This document shows, one piece after another, positions 42,801 to 53,800 of a DNA stretch of 64,000 nt; position 1 is the stretch's first letter, and every line of letters starts with the position of its first letter. Origin of the DNA: Actinostola sp. cb2023 (lineage: Eukaryota; Cnidaria; Anthozoa; Actiniaria; Actinostolidae); assembly GCA_033675265.1 (NCBI GenBank), contig JAUJYZ010001110.1:885412-949411 (forward strand), written 5' to 3'. The position numbers and the translations under genes are program-made. The notes beneath the pieces are model-generated. The model had not been told where the DNA came from and searched no databases. It saw only the letters and a list, made by a program, of their open reading frames with translations.

Positions 42801-44129
42801 GGTTCTGTGTAGGAGGTGGTGGTCCCTGCGTAGGGGGTGGAGGAGGGGATGGTGGTCCTTGCGTAGGGGGTGGAGGAGGGGATGGCCCTTGCGTCGGAGG
42901 AAGTGGTCCACCTAAAGGCAAAGTCAGCAATATATTGAATTCAATTGAAGTCTTACTACTTTTAACGTACTGAATTCATACCTGTGTTTTTCTGTATCCA
43001 CTTCACAAAGCTAGACACACGTGCAAATACAGTGTAGTGGGTGGTTGGACAGCTCCTTTTTCCATAGCTGACAGCACCGTGTAGATACCATTTGCCTCCT
43101 TCCTCACACACCAACGGTCCACCGCTGTCACCATAACATCCACCAGATGCGCCTGCTCGTCCTTCTCCAGCACAGATATGAGAAACGGAATTCACACCGT
43201 AATATTTCTTCTTACAGTCGTCCTGAGACACGATGGGAAGAACAGCTTGTTGGAGGTAGTCTGGTGATTGGCCACTGTTGCCGTTTATTGCACCCCAGCC
43301 TAGAATAAAGGACAGCTATATTGTTAGGTATACATTAGAATTCTGTGCGGTCACATCAGCTATTATCTTCCATCACAAGCGACCTTACACAATTTTCAAG
43401 TAAAGAGCCATTCCTGGAGCTCACCTGTGATGTAGCATTTCTTCCCAACAGGGGGTCTTTTCTCAGTCAGACAAGCAGCGCCCACTTTGTCGCTCATTTG
43501 GACTGGTGACGCGAGTCTCAACAGAGCGATGTCGTTGTTGATTCGTCGACTGTCGTAGTTCGGATGTTCGATAATCTGCGACACTCGCACAGTCTGCTGT
43601 ACACTTGTGGTTCCCCCGTATTTCTTATGAGCACCTGAAACACATTTATTAGCTTTTACCACTGAAATTTCAAGCACGTGTATGCCACGCCCTGTGCAAC
43701 CGATTCATACCTGCTACGATGCTGTAACTTCTGGGGTTCTGATTTTTGTGGATGCAATGTGCAGCGGTCACTACCCAGGATGGGCTGATCAGAGTGCCGC
43801 CACATGAATGCCCTCCATTTCTACGAAGAGAAATCTGCCAGGGCCAAGAATGAGGGGACGCGTTGTGTCCATTGATGACACGGGAACCCGCGGGACGGGA
43901 ACCACAAACTGGAAAGAGAAAAACACGCGGGGTGAAAGCGCTTCTCGTGTTCAAAAAAAGATCAATATGTAAAGCGCATTGAGACATTGTGAAATGGCCG
44001 GTACAAGAACTGCAAAGCATTACATAGTTTTCTGCCAATCAAAAATCCAAACTTAAATACTCTAAACTTACGAGCGTCGATGCAAGTCGCACCGAGAAAA
44101 CACAGTCCAACTGCTACAAGCAACTTCAT
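39835..44129 (-). CDS. secreted double-protease ShK protein with a degenerate second protease
   Basis: Minus-strand exons: 44072-44129 (signal peptide [16 protein letters not shown]...), 43711-43908, 43425-43634, 42982-43299 (protease 1), 42795-42911 (linker), 42611-42703 (ShK), 41755-41838 (linker), 41115-41315, 40814-41023, 40289-40606 (protease 2), 40026-40202 (linker), 39835-39941 (Sh[13 protein letters not shown]). Total 2091 bp, 696 residues. Protease 1 has His (TAAHC), Asp (NNDIALL) and Ser (GCYGDSGGP). Protease 2 reads [10 protein letters not shown] and GCNGDTGGP: the catalytic His is gone and Ser is Thr, so it should be inactive although its cysteines and fold are kept. It is taken as one gene because protease 2 has no signal exon, and the split Cys codon at 42611 and the phase-1 linker at 41755 must join onward. 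Two separate genes cannot be excluded. Confidence 0.78.
41391..41641. mobile_element. Harbinger-like MITE in an intron
   Basis: 251 bp with ends AAGGTGCGGACACACGGTGC and its near-complement, flanked by TTA on both sides (41388-41390, 41642-41644), a 3-bp duplication typical of PIF/Harbinger. It lies between the linker exon ending at 41755 and the first exon of the inactive protease. Confidence 0.75.
41880..42350. repeat. fold-back sequence in an intron
   Basis: GGCTGGATATTTTTACGAGT and its complements recur several times in both orientations (41890-42200), a nested set of inverted repeats. Similar ACGAGTAAA inverted blocks occur at 27740-27830. AT-rich; no coding sequence. Confidence 0.55.
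42365..42430 (-). pseudogene. orphan fragment of a protease exon
   Basis: It reads [20 protein letters not shown], matching the start of the third protease exon (43270-43200 in the same gene), but without either splice site or the rest of the exon. It lies in the intron between the first ShK and the following linker. Confidence 0.75.
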
Positions 44130-44169
44130 TTCTGTGGCTGAAGTACAAAGATCCTTGTTATTACAGTAC

Positions 44170-44176
44170 TTTTATA
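44170..44176 (-). promoter_or_regulatory. TATA box, double-protease gene
   Basis: TATAAAA about 41-47 bp before the ATG at 44129, in the conserved block shared with the other three genes. Confidence 0.65.
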
Positions 44177-44860
44177 AGAATCCTTACTCACCTGTGCATA
44201 CATCACCTGGCTGTTTTTGACTTCAAACACAGGAACAAAGATCTTACAATCATGTCAAACACTTTGGTTTACACAGTTGTGCAGGCCCCCAAGTGACCTG
44301 TACACAACAGATCTAAGGGATCGGGGTGTTGTAGGTTGTTGAGTTGGACAAAACTCTCCTAATAAAAATATATTCAGATAGCTACCTTTCCTGAATCGCA
44401 GGAAATGTTCAACCAAGTATCATAGAATGCCGAGGATAGGGATGGCACTGGTCTCGTTGCGCAAACCCTGGATTCATCTGGTAAATAAAACGGATTGAAA
44501 CTTGACAATTGCGCTATGAGCAACACTAGTGGAGGAGGTGACTAGGGTTTCTACGGCATTTAGCCTCAGACTGGATGGTGGTGGTGTTTCAATAAAAATA
44601 ATACGCGCACAGAGCATTTATGATATATATAAATAAAACTATATAAATGTCATATCATTATTAAAGAGCAAGCCCTAATCTTAATTGAGGATTAACGGAA
44701 CCCGGAGAAGTATAAGACTGAGCAGTTGGCTTTGGCGTAGTAGGCTTTGACGCATTATGCTCGCATTATTTTGAGTATTTTAGCAAGAACTGAAAACATC
44801 AAAAATAATGCCAGCATTTTAGCAAGGAAAATGTTTTTCCCGGTATTAATGTATTGAATT

Positions 44861-44981
44861 GGAAACTTATGAGGAATATACAGAACAAATCAGACGCCTC
44901 GAAAAGGATTCGAACCCACGACACCCCGAGGCGTCTGATTTTTTCCCGAACATTTGTTCTGTGTATTCCTCATAAGTTTCC
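44861..44981. mobile_element. hairpin element with a tRNA-like T-arm segment
   Basis: The outer arms GGAAACTTATGAGGAATATA and its near-complement, plus the inner arms CAGACGCCTCG and CGAGGCGTCTG, fold over 120 bp. The loop contains GGATTCGAACCCACGACACC, like the T-arm of a tRNA on the minus strand. Part of the sequence recurs at 39590-39632. Confidence 0.65.
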
Positions 44982-45124
44982 ATTTCTATACTTATCCGTC
45001 ATAGTTCTTTATCAGTAGTAATATATTATCCACTATAAATTAAAAACTCAAAATATTTATTTAAAAGCGAAAACTTCCATAGAAAATCCACGAAAACTGC
45101 GGTGAAAGTTCTGCGAGAGGCTTA

Positions 45125-45392
45125 GAGTCAAAATTAGAGAGGGCCTGGGTCACACTAGCGGAGGATACGACGTATGCAACCACAGACTCTACCTAGGTGG
45201 TGGACTAGGGTCAAAATTAGAGAGGGCCTGGGTCACACTAGCGGAGGATACGACGTATGCAACCACAGACTCTACCTAGGTGGTGGACTAGGGTCAAAAT
45301 TAGAGAGGACCTGGGTCACACTAGCGGAGGATACGACGTATGCAACCACAGACTCTACCTAGGTGGTGGACTAGGGTCAAATTTAGAGAGGA
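45125..45392. repeat. 83-bp tandem repeat, about three copies
   Basis: GGATACGACGTATGCAACCA recurs at 45163, 45246 and 45329, spacing 83. Single copies of the same unit lie in the paralogous flanks near 29042 and, degraded, 33760, so the expansion is local to this flank. Confidence 0.95.
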
Positions 45393-45990
45393 CCTGGGTC
45401 TTGTTTGTCTCTGCACTTTTACTGGTCAAGTGCAGTCGCCATTTTGTTTATGTACTTGTGTATTGTTTTCAATTCTTGTCTTGGAAATTTTCGAGTATTT
45501 TAGCAAGCTTGTTCCAAACAATTAAATGAAGAACAGCAACAAACATGTTGTGCCAACTTTAATTACGCTTGTTTCTTCTATCTTCAAAGACAACCTCTAT
45601 TATTTGTTTTGAACCAAGTCGGTAGTTCAGTTCAAATACAGATGGAAATGCTGTACAGCCGTGTTGTGTTTGTTCAGTCGACAGTTCGTCGTCTTCTGTA
45701 CCGCTACACTATTGTACAATAACATTTCGCTTCGTGTATACATTGGCCAAGCAATAGTCCTTCTTGAGGAGGTGATGCCTTGCCTAAAGGGGTGCATCGA
45801 TATATCTAGAGAACTGGGTTTCTTTCCATAACCGCATATCCGGATATCTCTAACAGTGTTTGTAGTTTGGACGAAATAGTAGATCAAAATAAATGATACT
45901 AAAACTACTAAGAGTACAAACATAAATAGTACTATTTGTACAGGTAATCGCACGAATTCAAGTACAATTTAGGATAAATAAGCAGGAGTC

Positions 45991-46021
<31 letters not shown>

Positions 46022-46140
46022 ATCGTTGGTCATTGGTCAATAAATCGTGCTGATTTATCCTAAATTGTAGTAGAATAATCGTAAGATTACTTTTTAATAA
46101 TAATAATAATAATATTTTTAATAATAATAATAATAATATT
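45393..46140. other. upstream flank of the double-protease gene
   Basis: No gene is seen. 45400-45850 is paralogous to 29110-29600, 34160-34420 and 21950-22500 (shared AGTTCAGTTCAAATACAGA and GGTGCATCGAT blocks). A small inverted repeat (GTACAATTTAGGATAAAT against ATTTATCCTAAATTGTAG) lies at 45961-46071, and TAATAATAATATTTT repeats begin at 46095. Confidence 0.65.
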
Positions 46141-46200
46141 TTAAATAATAATAATAATATTTTTAATAATAATAATAAATATTTTTAATAATATACATGA
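46095..46200. repeat. (TAA)nTATTTT short tandem repeats
   Basis: Four to five units of roughly 20-26 bp made of TAATAATAATAAT followed by ATTTTT. Confidence 0.85.
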
Positions 46201-46440
46201 AATAATTTTCAAACAGTTTACACTACTAAGATGTCTTTGCGATTCTTTGTAACCGATTCGTTCCGGGACTTTCAACGATAGAAAACAATCCACCAGACTA
46301 TTCCTCTGCTTGCTAATAAACCATATATCTATTCCCAAAGCAATGTTCTCCAGTTTTGTTCTGTTTAGGGATGTTTTTGAACTAATTTTGCAGCATTTTT
46401 GAGGACTACTTTGTAGACTTTCCAACAAACCGTCCGCCAT
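46141..46440 (-). CDS. doubtful open frame, product not recognised
   Basis: From the ATG at 46440 (AAAATGGCGG, the same kind of start as DCTN3 in this window) the frame is open for about 100 codons, beginning MADGLLESLQSSPQKCC, but the last 20 codons are encoded by the TAA-rich repeats. An upstream in-frame ATG at 46557 also exists. Composition up to about 46200 looks like unique sequence. It could be the first exon of a gene whose other exons were not found, or chance. No domain, signal peptide or family is recognised. Confidence 0.2.
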   Translation of the reverse strand: MADGLLESLQSSPQKCCKISSKTSLNRTKLENIALGIDIWFISKQRNSLVDCFLSLKVPERIGYKESQRHLSSVNCLKIISCILLKIFIIIIKNIIIII

Positions 46441-46557
46441 TTTGATTTTTACCAGCCTATGTACAGCCGTTACCCACCCCTCCCTCCTCCGGACATATTT
46501 TCTTGAGTATATTAAGTGGGTGTCTCCGTAAAACACGCCCATCATTTTTACGATCAA

Positions 46558-47829
46558 AAATGAATTTCTCTTATACTCCTGTCTTTTGAAGGCCTGACAT
46601 AAGGAATCACTAATATCGATTTGGTTTCTTTGAAAATCATTTAATAATTTTTTTAGAATTTTTTTTAATTATCACGCTGCTCATGGCAATTTCGAAGTCC
46701 AGCAGACTGTAAAATGGCAAGATTTTGCAACTGCCGCATAAAGCTAATTCGAGATTAAATGCAATACTTTTTGCATGGGTGTGTAGATATATCCTTCTAG
46801 TTTCTTCGGCAATTTGGTTTTAAGAAATTGCATCTCACATTGTAACGGAATCAGGAAGAATATGGACCCTCATGCACGCGTTGTATTCATAAACCCAAAC
46901 CACCCCAACTTTGAGGGCTTTTTTCAAAATCGTGGCACCTGATTCAAACTATTTTACTATGTGTGGATAAAGTACTAATGTTTATCAATGCAAAACGCCC
47001 AAAAAATCTTTCTGCATAGCATTTTTGAAAAAATCGTAAGCGTTCAAACTTTGGGGAAAATGCCCAAATCGAACTTCTGTCAGATTTTGATTGTTCGAAC
47101 TAACAACAAAACTAAATACCTGAATAGGTTTATCCAGAGTTTGGTAGTCATAGTAAGTCCTTCTGAATCGTCTATAACGTGTAGAATAATTGCTTGACCT
47201 CCAAGGTTAGGGAATCAAGTGGCGGCCATTGTACGTAAATTCATATTCAACGATCAGTCCAGATCGTAAGTGTTTTCATGGCTTCTGATGTTCTTGTAAA
47301 TTCCATTGTGTGCGAATCTTTAGTGCAAAGAGGCGTCTACAGAGAACCAGTTATACATTTATCAAACAGCAATCGAGAATGGAGCTAAAGAATTCAAACA
47401 ATCGAGTGAGGAAACAACTCAGTTTCAATTCTTAGCCGGGTTCCGTGTTTACAATGAGATCATTCGTTCCCAGTCCCCCTCTCCTTTTGTACCAGTGAGG
47501 GTGGGTAGAGGGTCATTTCGCTATAAAATATATAAAAAGTCCGGGTATCGTTTTCGTTTTAAAATTCAACTCTAATTAAGAATATGTTGTCTTGTGTATG
47601 AATATATATATGAGAGATGTTCGCACAAAAGGGGGCTTAATTCATTTGGGTGTGGCTTCCAATTTATCACATATTTCATGAATCGAATTTATCAAAGGGG
47701 TCTAACAACGAAACTCCTTTTTCTGTGATCAGATCTCATATACACATTTAATTACACACACATACATGCAGCGTCGATCGGTATAAATTTGAGATATTCG
47801 ATGATATAAGCTTATAATTATATGTCGAA
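46558..47829. other. gene-poor stretch before the satellite
   Basis: Unique-looking, AT-rich sequence. No exon, RNA gene or transposon ends are recognised. The last 300 bp are AT-rich and lead directly into the 52-bp array. Confidence 0.5.
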
Positions 47830-50800
47830 GTTATTTTTATAGCCTTGCTTCACCCAATCAGATCGTGCGTCATATGTCGAAATTATTTTTAAAGCCTTGC
47901 GTCAGCCAATCAGATCGTGTTATATGTCGAAGTTATTTTTAAAGCCTTGCGTCAGCCAACCAGATCGTTCGTCATATGTCGAATTTATTTTTAAAGCCTT
48001 GCGTCAGCCAATCAGATCGTGCGTCATATGTCGAAGTTATTTTTAAAGCCTTGCGTCAGCCAATCAGATCGTGCGTCATGTCGAAGTTATTTTTAAAGCC
48101 TTGGGTCAGCCAATCAGATCGTGCGTCATATGTCGAAGTTATTTTTAAAGCCTTGCGTCAGCCAATCAGATCATATCGTGCGTGATATGTCCAAGTTATT
48201 TTTAAAGCCTTGCGTCAGCCAATCAGATCGTGCGTCATATGTCCAAGTTATTTTTAAAGCCTTGCGTCAGCCAATCAGATCGTGTTATATGTCGAAGTTG
48301 TTTTTATAGCCAATCAGATCGTACGTCATATGTCGAAGTTATTTTGAAAGCCTTGCATCAGCCAATCAGATCATATCGTGCGTGATTTGTCGAAGTTATT
48401 TTTATAGCCTTGCGTCAGCCAATCAGATCGTGCGTCATATGTCGAAGTTATTTTTAAAGCCTTGCGTCAGCCAATCAGATCGTGTTATATGTCGAAGTTA
48501 TTTTTATAGCCTTGCGTCAGCCAATCAGATCGTGCGTCATATGTCGAAGTTATTTTTAAAGCCTTGCGTCAGCCAATCAGATCGTGTTATATGTCGAAGT
48601 TATTTTTAAAGCCTTGCGTCAGCCAATCAGATCGTGTCATATGTCGAAGTTATTTTTAAAGCCCCAATCAGATCGTGGGTCATATGTCGAAGTTATTTTT
48701 AAAGCCTTGCGTCAGCCAATCAGATCGTGCGTCATATGTCGAAGTTATTTTTAAAGCCTTGCGTCAGCCAATCAGATCGTGTTATATGTCGAAGTTATTT
48801 TTTAAGCCTTGCGTCAGCCAATCAGATCGTGCGTATATGTCGAAGTTATTTTTTAAAGCCTTGCGTCAGCCAATCAGATCGTGCGTCATATGTCGAAGTT
48901 ATTTTTAAAGCCTTGCGTCAGCCAATCAGATCGTGCGTCATATGTCGAAGTTATTTTTTTCGAGCGTCAATCAGATCGTGCGTCATATGTCGAAGTTATT
49001 TTTAAAGCCTTGCGTCAGCCAATCAGATCGTGCGTCATATGTCGAAGTTAAGTTTTTTTAAAGCCTTGCGTCAGCCAATCAGATCGTGCGTCATATGTCG
49101 AAGTTATTTTTAAAGCCTTGCGTCAGCCAATCAGATCGTGCGTCATATGTCGAAGTTATTTTTAAAGCCTTGCGTCAGCCAATCAGATCGTGCGTCATAT
49201 GTCGAAGTTATTTTTAAAGCCTTGCGTCAGCCAATCAGATCGTGTTATATGTCGAAGTTATTTTTAAAGCCTTGCTTGCGTCAGCCAATCAGATCGTGCG
49301 TCATATGTCTAAGTTATTTTTAAAGCCTTGCGTCAGCCAATCAGATCGTGCGTCATATGTCGAAGTTATTTTTAAAGCCTTGCGTCAGCCAATCAGATCG
49401 TGCGTCATATGTCGAAGTTATTTTTAAAGCCATGCGTCAGCCAATCAGATCATGTTATATGTCGAAGTTATTTTTAAAGCCTTGCGTCAGCCAATCAGAT
49501 CGTGCGTCATATGTCGAAGTTATTTTTAAAGCCTTGCGTCAGCCAATCAGATCGTGCGTCATATGTCGAAGTTATTTTTAAAGCCTTGCGTCAGCCAATC
49601 AGATCGTGCGTCATATGTCGAAGTTATTTTTAAAGCCTTGCGTCAGCCAATCAGATCGTGCGTCATGTCGAAGTTATTTTTAAAGCCTTGCGTCAGCCAA
49701 TCAGATCGTGCGTCATATGTCGAAGTTATTTTTAAAGCCTTGCATCAGCCAATCAGATCATATCGTGCGTGATATGTCGAAGTTATTTTTAAAGCCTTGC
49801 GTCAGCCAATCAGATCGTGCGTCATATGTCCAAGTTATTTTTAAAGCCTTGCGTCAGCCAATCAGATCGTGTTATATGTCGAAGTTATTTTTAAAGCCTT
49901 GCGTCAGCCAATCAGATCGTACGTCATATGTCGAAGTTATTTTGAAAGACTTGCATCAGCCAATCAGATCGTGCGTCATATGTCGAAGTTATTTTTAAAG
50001 CCTTGCGTCAGCCAATCAGATCGTGCGTCATATGTCGAAGTTATTTTTATAGCCTTGCGTCAGCCAATCAGATCGTGCGTCATATGTCGAAGTTATTTTT
50101 AAAGCCTTGCGTCAGCCAATCAGATCGTGTTATATGTCGAAGTTATTTTTATAGCCTTGCGTCACCCAATCAGATCGTGCGTCATATGTCGAAGTTATTT
50201 TTAAAGCTTTGCGTCAGCCAATCAGATCGTGTTATATGTCGAAGTTATTTTTAGCCTTGCGTCAGCCAATCAGATCGTGTATGTCGAATATGTCGAAGTT
50301 ATTCGAAAAGCCTTGCGTCAGCCAATCAGATCGTGCGTGATATGTCGAAGTTATTTTTATAGCCTTGCGTCAGCCAATCAGATCGTGCGTCATATGTCGA
50401 AGTTATTTTTAATGCGTCAGCCAATCAGATCGTGTTATATGTCGAAGTTATTTTTAAAGCCTTGCGTCAGGCAATCAGATCGTGCGTCATGTCGAAGTAT
50501 TTTTTTAAAGCCTTGCGTCAGCCAATCAGATCGTGCGTCATATGTCGAAGTTATTTTTAAAGCCTTGCGTCAGCCAATCAGATCGTGCGTCATATGTCGA
50601 AGTTATTTTTAAAGCCTTGCGTCAGCCAATCAGATCGTGCGTCATATGTCGAAGTTATTTTTAAAGCCTTGCGTCAGCCAATCAGATCGTGCGTCATATG
50701 TCGAAGTTATTTTTTTTAAAGCCTTGCTTCAGCCAATCAGATCGTGCGTCATATGTCGAAGTTATTTTTAAAGCCTTGCGTCAGCCAATCAGATCGTGTT

Positions 50801-53800
50801 ATATGTCGAAGTTATTTTTATAGTCTTGCGTCAGCCAATCAGATCGTGTGTGATATGTCGAAGTTATTTTTAAAGCCTTGCGTCAGCCAATCAGATCGTG
50901 CGTCATGTCGAAGTTATTTTTAAAGCCTTGCGTCCCAATCAGATCGTGGGTCATATGTCGAAGTTATTTTTAAAGCCTTGCGTCAGCCAATCAGATCGTG
51001 CGTCATATGTCGAAGTTATTTTTAAAGCCTTGCGTCAGCCAATCAGATCGTGCGTCATATGTCGAAGTTATTTTTAAAGCCTTGCGTCAGCCAATCAGAT
51101 CGTGCGTCATATGTCGAAGTTATTTTTAAAGCCTTGCGTCAGCCAATCAGATCGTGCGTCATATGTCGAAGTTATTTTTAAAGCCTTGCGTCAGCCAATC
51201 AGATCGTGCGTCATATGTCGAAGTTATTTTTAAAGCCTTGCGTCAGCCAATCAGATCGTGCGTCATATGTCGAAAGTTATTTTTAAAGCCTTGCGTCAGC
51301 CAATCAGATCGTGCGTCATATGTCGAAGTTATTTTTAAAGCCTTGCGTCAGCCAATCAGATCGTGTTATATGTCGAAGTTATTTTTAAAGCCTTGCGTCA
51401 GCCAATCAGATCGTGCGTCATATGTCGAAGTTTTTAAAGCCTTGCGTCAGCCAATCAGATCGTGCGTCATATGTCGAAGTTATTTTTAAAGCCTTGCGTC
51501 AGCCAATCAGATCGTGCGTCATATGTCGAAGTTATTTTTAAAGCCTTGCGTCAGCCAATCAGATCGTGCGTCATATGTCGAAGTTATTTTTAAAGCCTTG
51601 CGTCAGCCAATCAGATCGTGCGTCATATGTCGAAGTTATTTTTAAAGCCTTGCGCGTCAGCCAATCAGATCGTGCGTCATATGTCGAAGTTATTTTTAAA
51701 GCCTTGCGTCAGCCAATCAGATCGTGCGTCATATGTCGAAGTTATTTTTAAAGCCTTGCGTCAGCCAATCAGATCGTGCGTCATATGTCGAAGTTATTTT
51801 TAAAGCCTTGCGTCAGCCAATCAGATCGTGCGTCATATGTCGAAGTTCTTTTTAAAGCCTTGCGTCACCCAATCAGATCGTGCGTCATATGTCGAAGTTA
51901 TTTTTAAAGCCTTGCGTCAGCCAATCAGATCGTGTGTTATATGTCGAAGTTATTTTTATAGCCTTGCGTCAGCCAATCAGATCGTGTGTGATATGTCGAA
52001 GTTATTTTTAAAGCCTTGCGTCAGCCAATCAGATCGTGCGTCATGTCGAAGTTTTTTTTTAAAGCCTTGCGTCAGCCAATCAGATCGTGGGTCATATGTC
52101 GAAGTTATTTTTAAAGCCTTGCGTCAGCCAATCAGATCGTGCGTCATATGTCGAAGTTATTTTTAAAGCCTTGCGTCAGCCAATCAGATCGTGCGTCATA
52201 TGTCGAAGTTATTTTTAAAGCCTTGCGTCAGCCAATCAGATCGTGCGTCATATGTCGAAGTTATTTTTAAAGCCTTGCGTCAGCCAATCAGATCGTGCGT
52301 CATATGTCGAAGTTATTTTTAAAGCCTTGCGTCAGCCAATCAGATCGTGCGTCATATGTCGAAGTTATTTTTAAAGCCTTGCGTCAGCCAATCAGATCGT
52401 GCGTCATATGTCGAAAGTTATTTTTAAAGCCTTGCGTCAGCCAATCAGATCGTGCGTCATATGTCGTTATTTTTATTTTTTAAAGCCTTGCGTCAGCCAA
52501 TCAGATCGTGCGTCATATGTCGAAGTTATTTTTAAAGCCTTGCGTCAGCCAATCAGATCGTGCGTCATATGTCGAAGTTATTTTTAAAGCCTTGCGTCAG
52601 CCAATCAGATCGTGTGTCATATGTCGAAGTTATTTTTAAAGCCTTGCGTCAGCCAATCAGATCGTGCGTCATATGTCGAAGTTATTTTTAAAGCCTTGCG
52701 TGCAATCAGATCGCCAATCAGTTATTTTTCTTGCGTCAGCCAATCAGATATGTCATATGTCGAAGTTATTTTTAAAGCCTTGCGTCAGCCAATCAGATCG
52801 TGCGTCATATGTCGAAGTTATTTTTAAAGCCTTGCGTCAGCCAATCAGATCGTGCGTCATATGTCGAAGTTATTTTTAAAGCCTTGCGTCAGCCAATCAG
52901 ATCGTGCGTCATATGTCGAAGTTATTTTTAAAGCCTTGCGTCAGCCAATCAGATCGTGCGTATATGTCGAAGTTATTTTTAAAGCCTTGCGTCAGCCAAT
53001 CAGATCGTGCGTCATATGTCGAAGTTATTTTTAAAGCCTTGCGTCAGCCAATCAGATCGTGCGTCATATGTCGAAGTTATTTTTAAAGCCTTGCGTCAGC
53101 CAATCAGATCGTGTGGTCATATGTCGAAGTTATTTTTAAAGCCTTGCGTCAGCCAATCAGATCGTGCGTCGTCGAATGTAAAGCCTTGCGTCAGCCAATC
53201 ATCGAAGTTATTTTTAAAGCCTTGCGTCAGCCAATCAGATCGTGCGTCATATGTCGAAGTTATTTTTAAAGCCTTGCGTCAGCCAATCAGATCGTGCGTC
53301 ATATGTCGAAGTTATTTTTAAAGCCTTGCGTCAGCCAATCAGATCGTGCGTCATATGTCGAAGTTATTTTTAAAGCCTTGCGTCAGCCAATCAGATCGTG
53401 CGTCATATGTCGAAGTTAGTTTTTTAAAGCCTTGCGTCAGCCAATCAGATCGTGCGTCATATGTCGAAGTTATTTTTAAAGCCTTGCGTCAGCCAATCAG
53501 ATCGTGCGTCATATGTCGAAGTTATTTTTTAAAGCCTTGCGTCAGCCAATCAGATCGTGCGTCATATGTCGAAGTTATTTTTTAAAGCCTTGCGTCAGCC
53601 AATCAGATCGTGCGTCATATGTCGAAGTTATTTTTAAAGCCTTGCGTCAGCCGTCAGCCAATCAGATCGTGCGTCATATGTCGAAGTTATTTTTAAAGCC
53701 TTGCGTCAGCCAATCAGATCGTGCGTCATATGTCGAAGTTATTTTTAAAGCCTTGCGTCAGCCAATCAGATCGTGCGTCATATGTCGAAGTTAGTTTTTT

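Noticed and set aside
44900..44930. tRNA gene
   Set aside because: Only a T-arm-like segment is present; no acceptor, D or anticodon arms could be paired.
47278..47388. Plus-strand 36-codon frame starting MASDVLVNSIVCES after a reasonable start context
   Set aside because: Too short, with no recognisable family and no partner exon identified; it could be a first exon but nothing else supports it.
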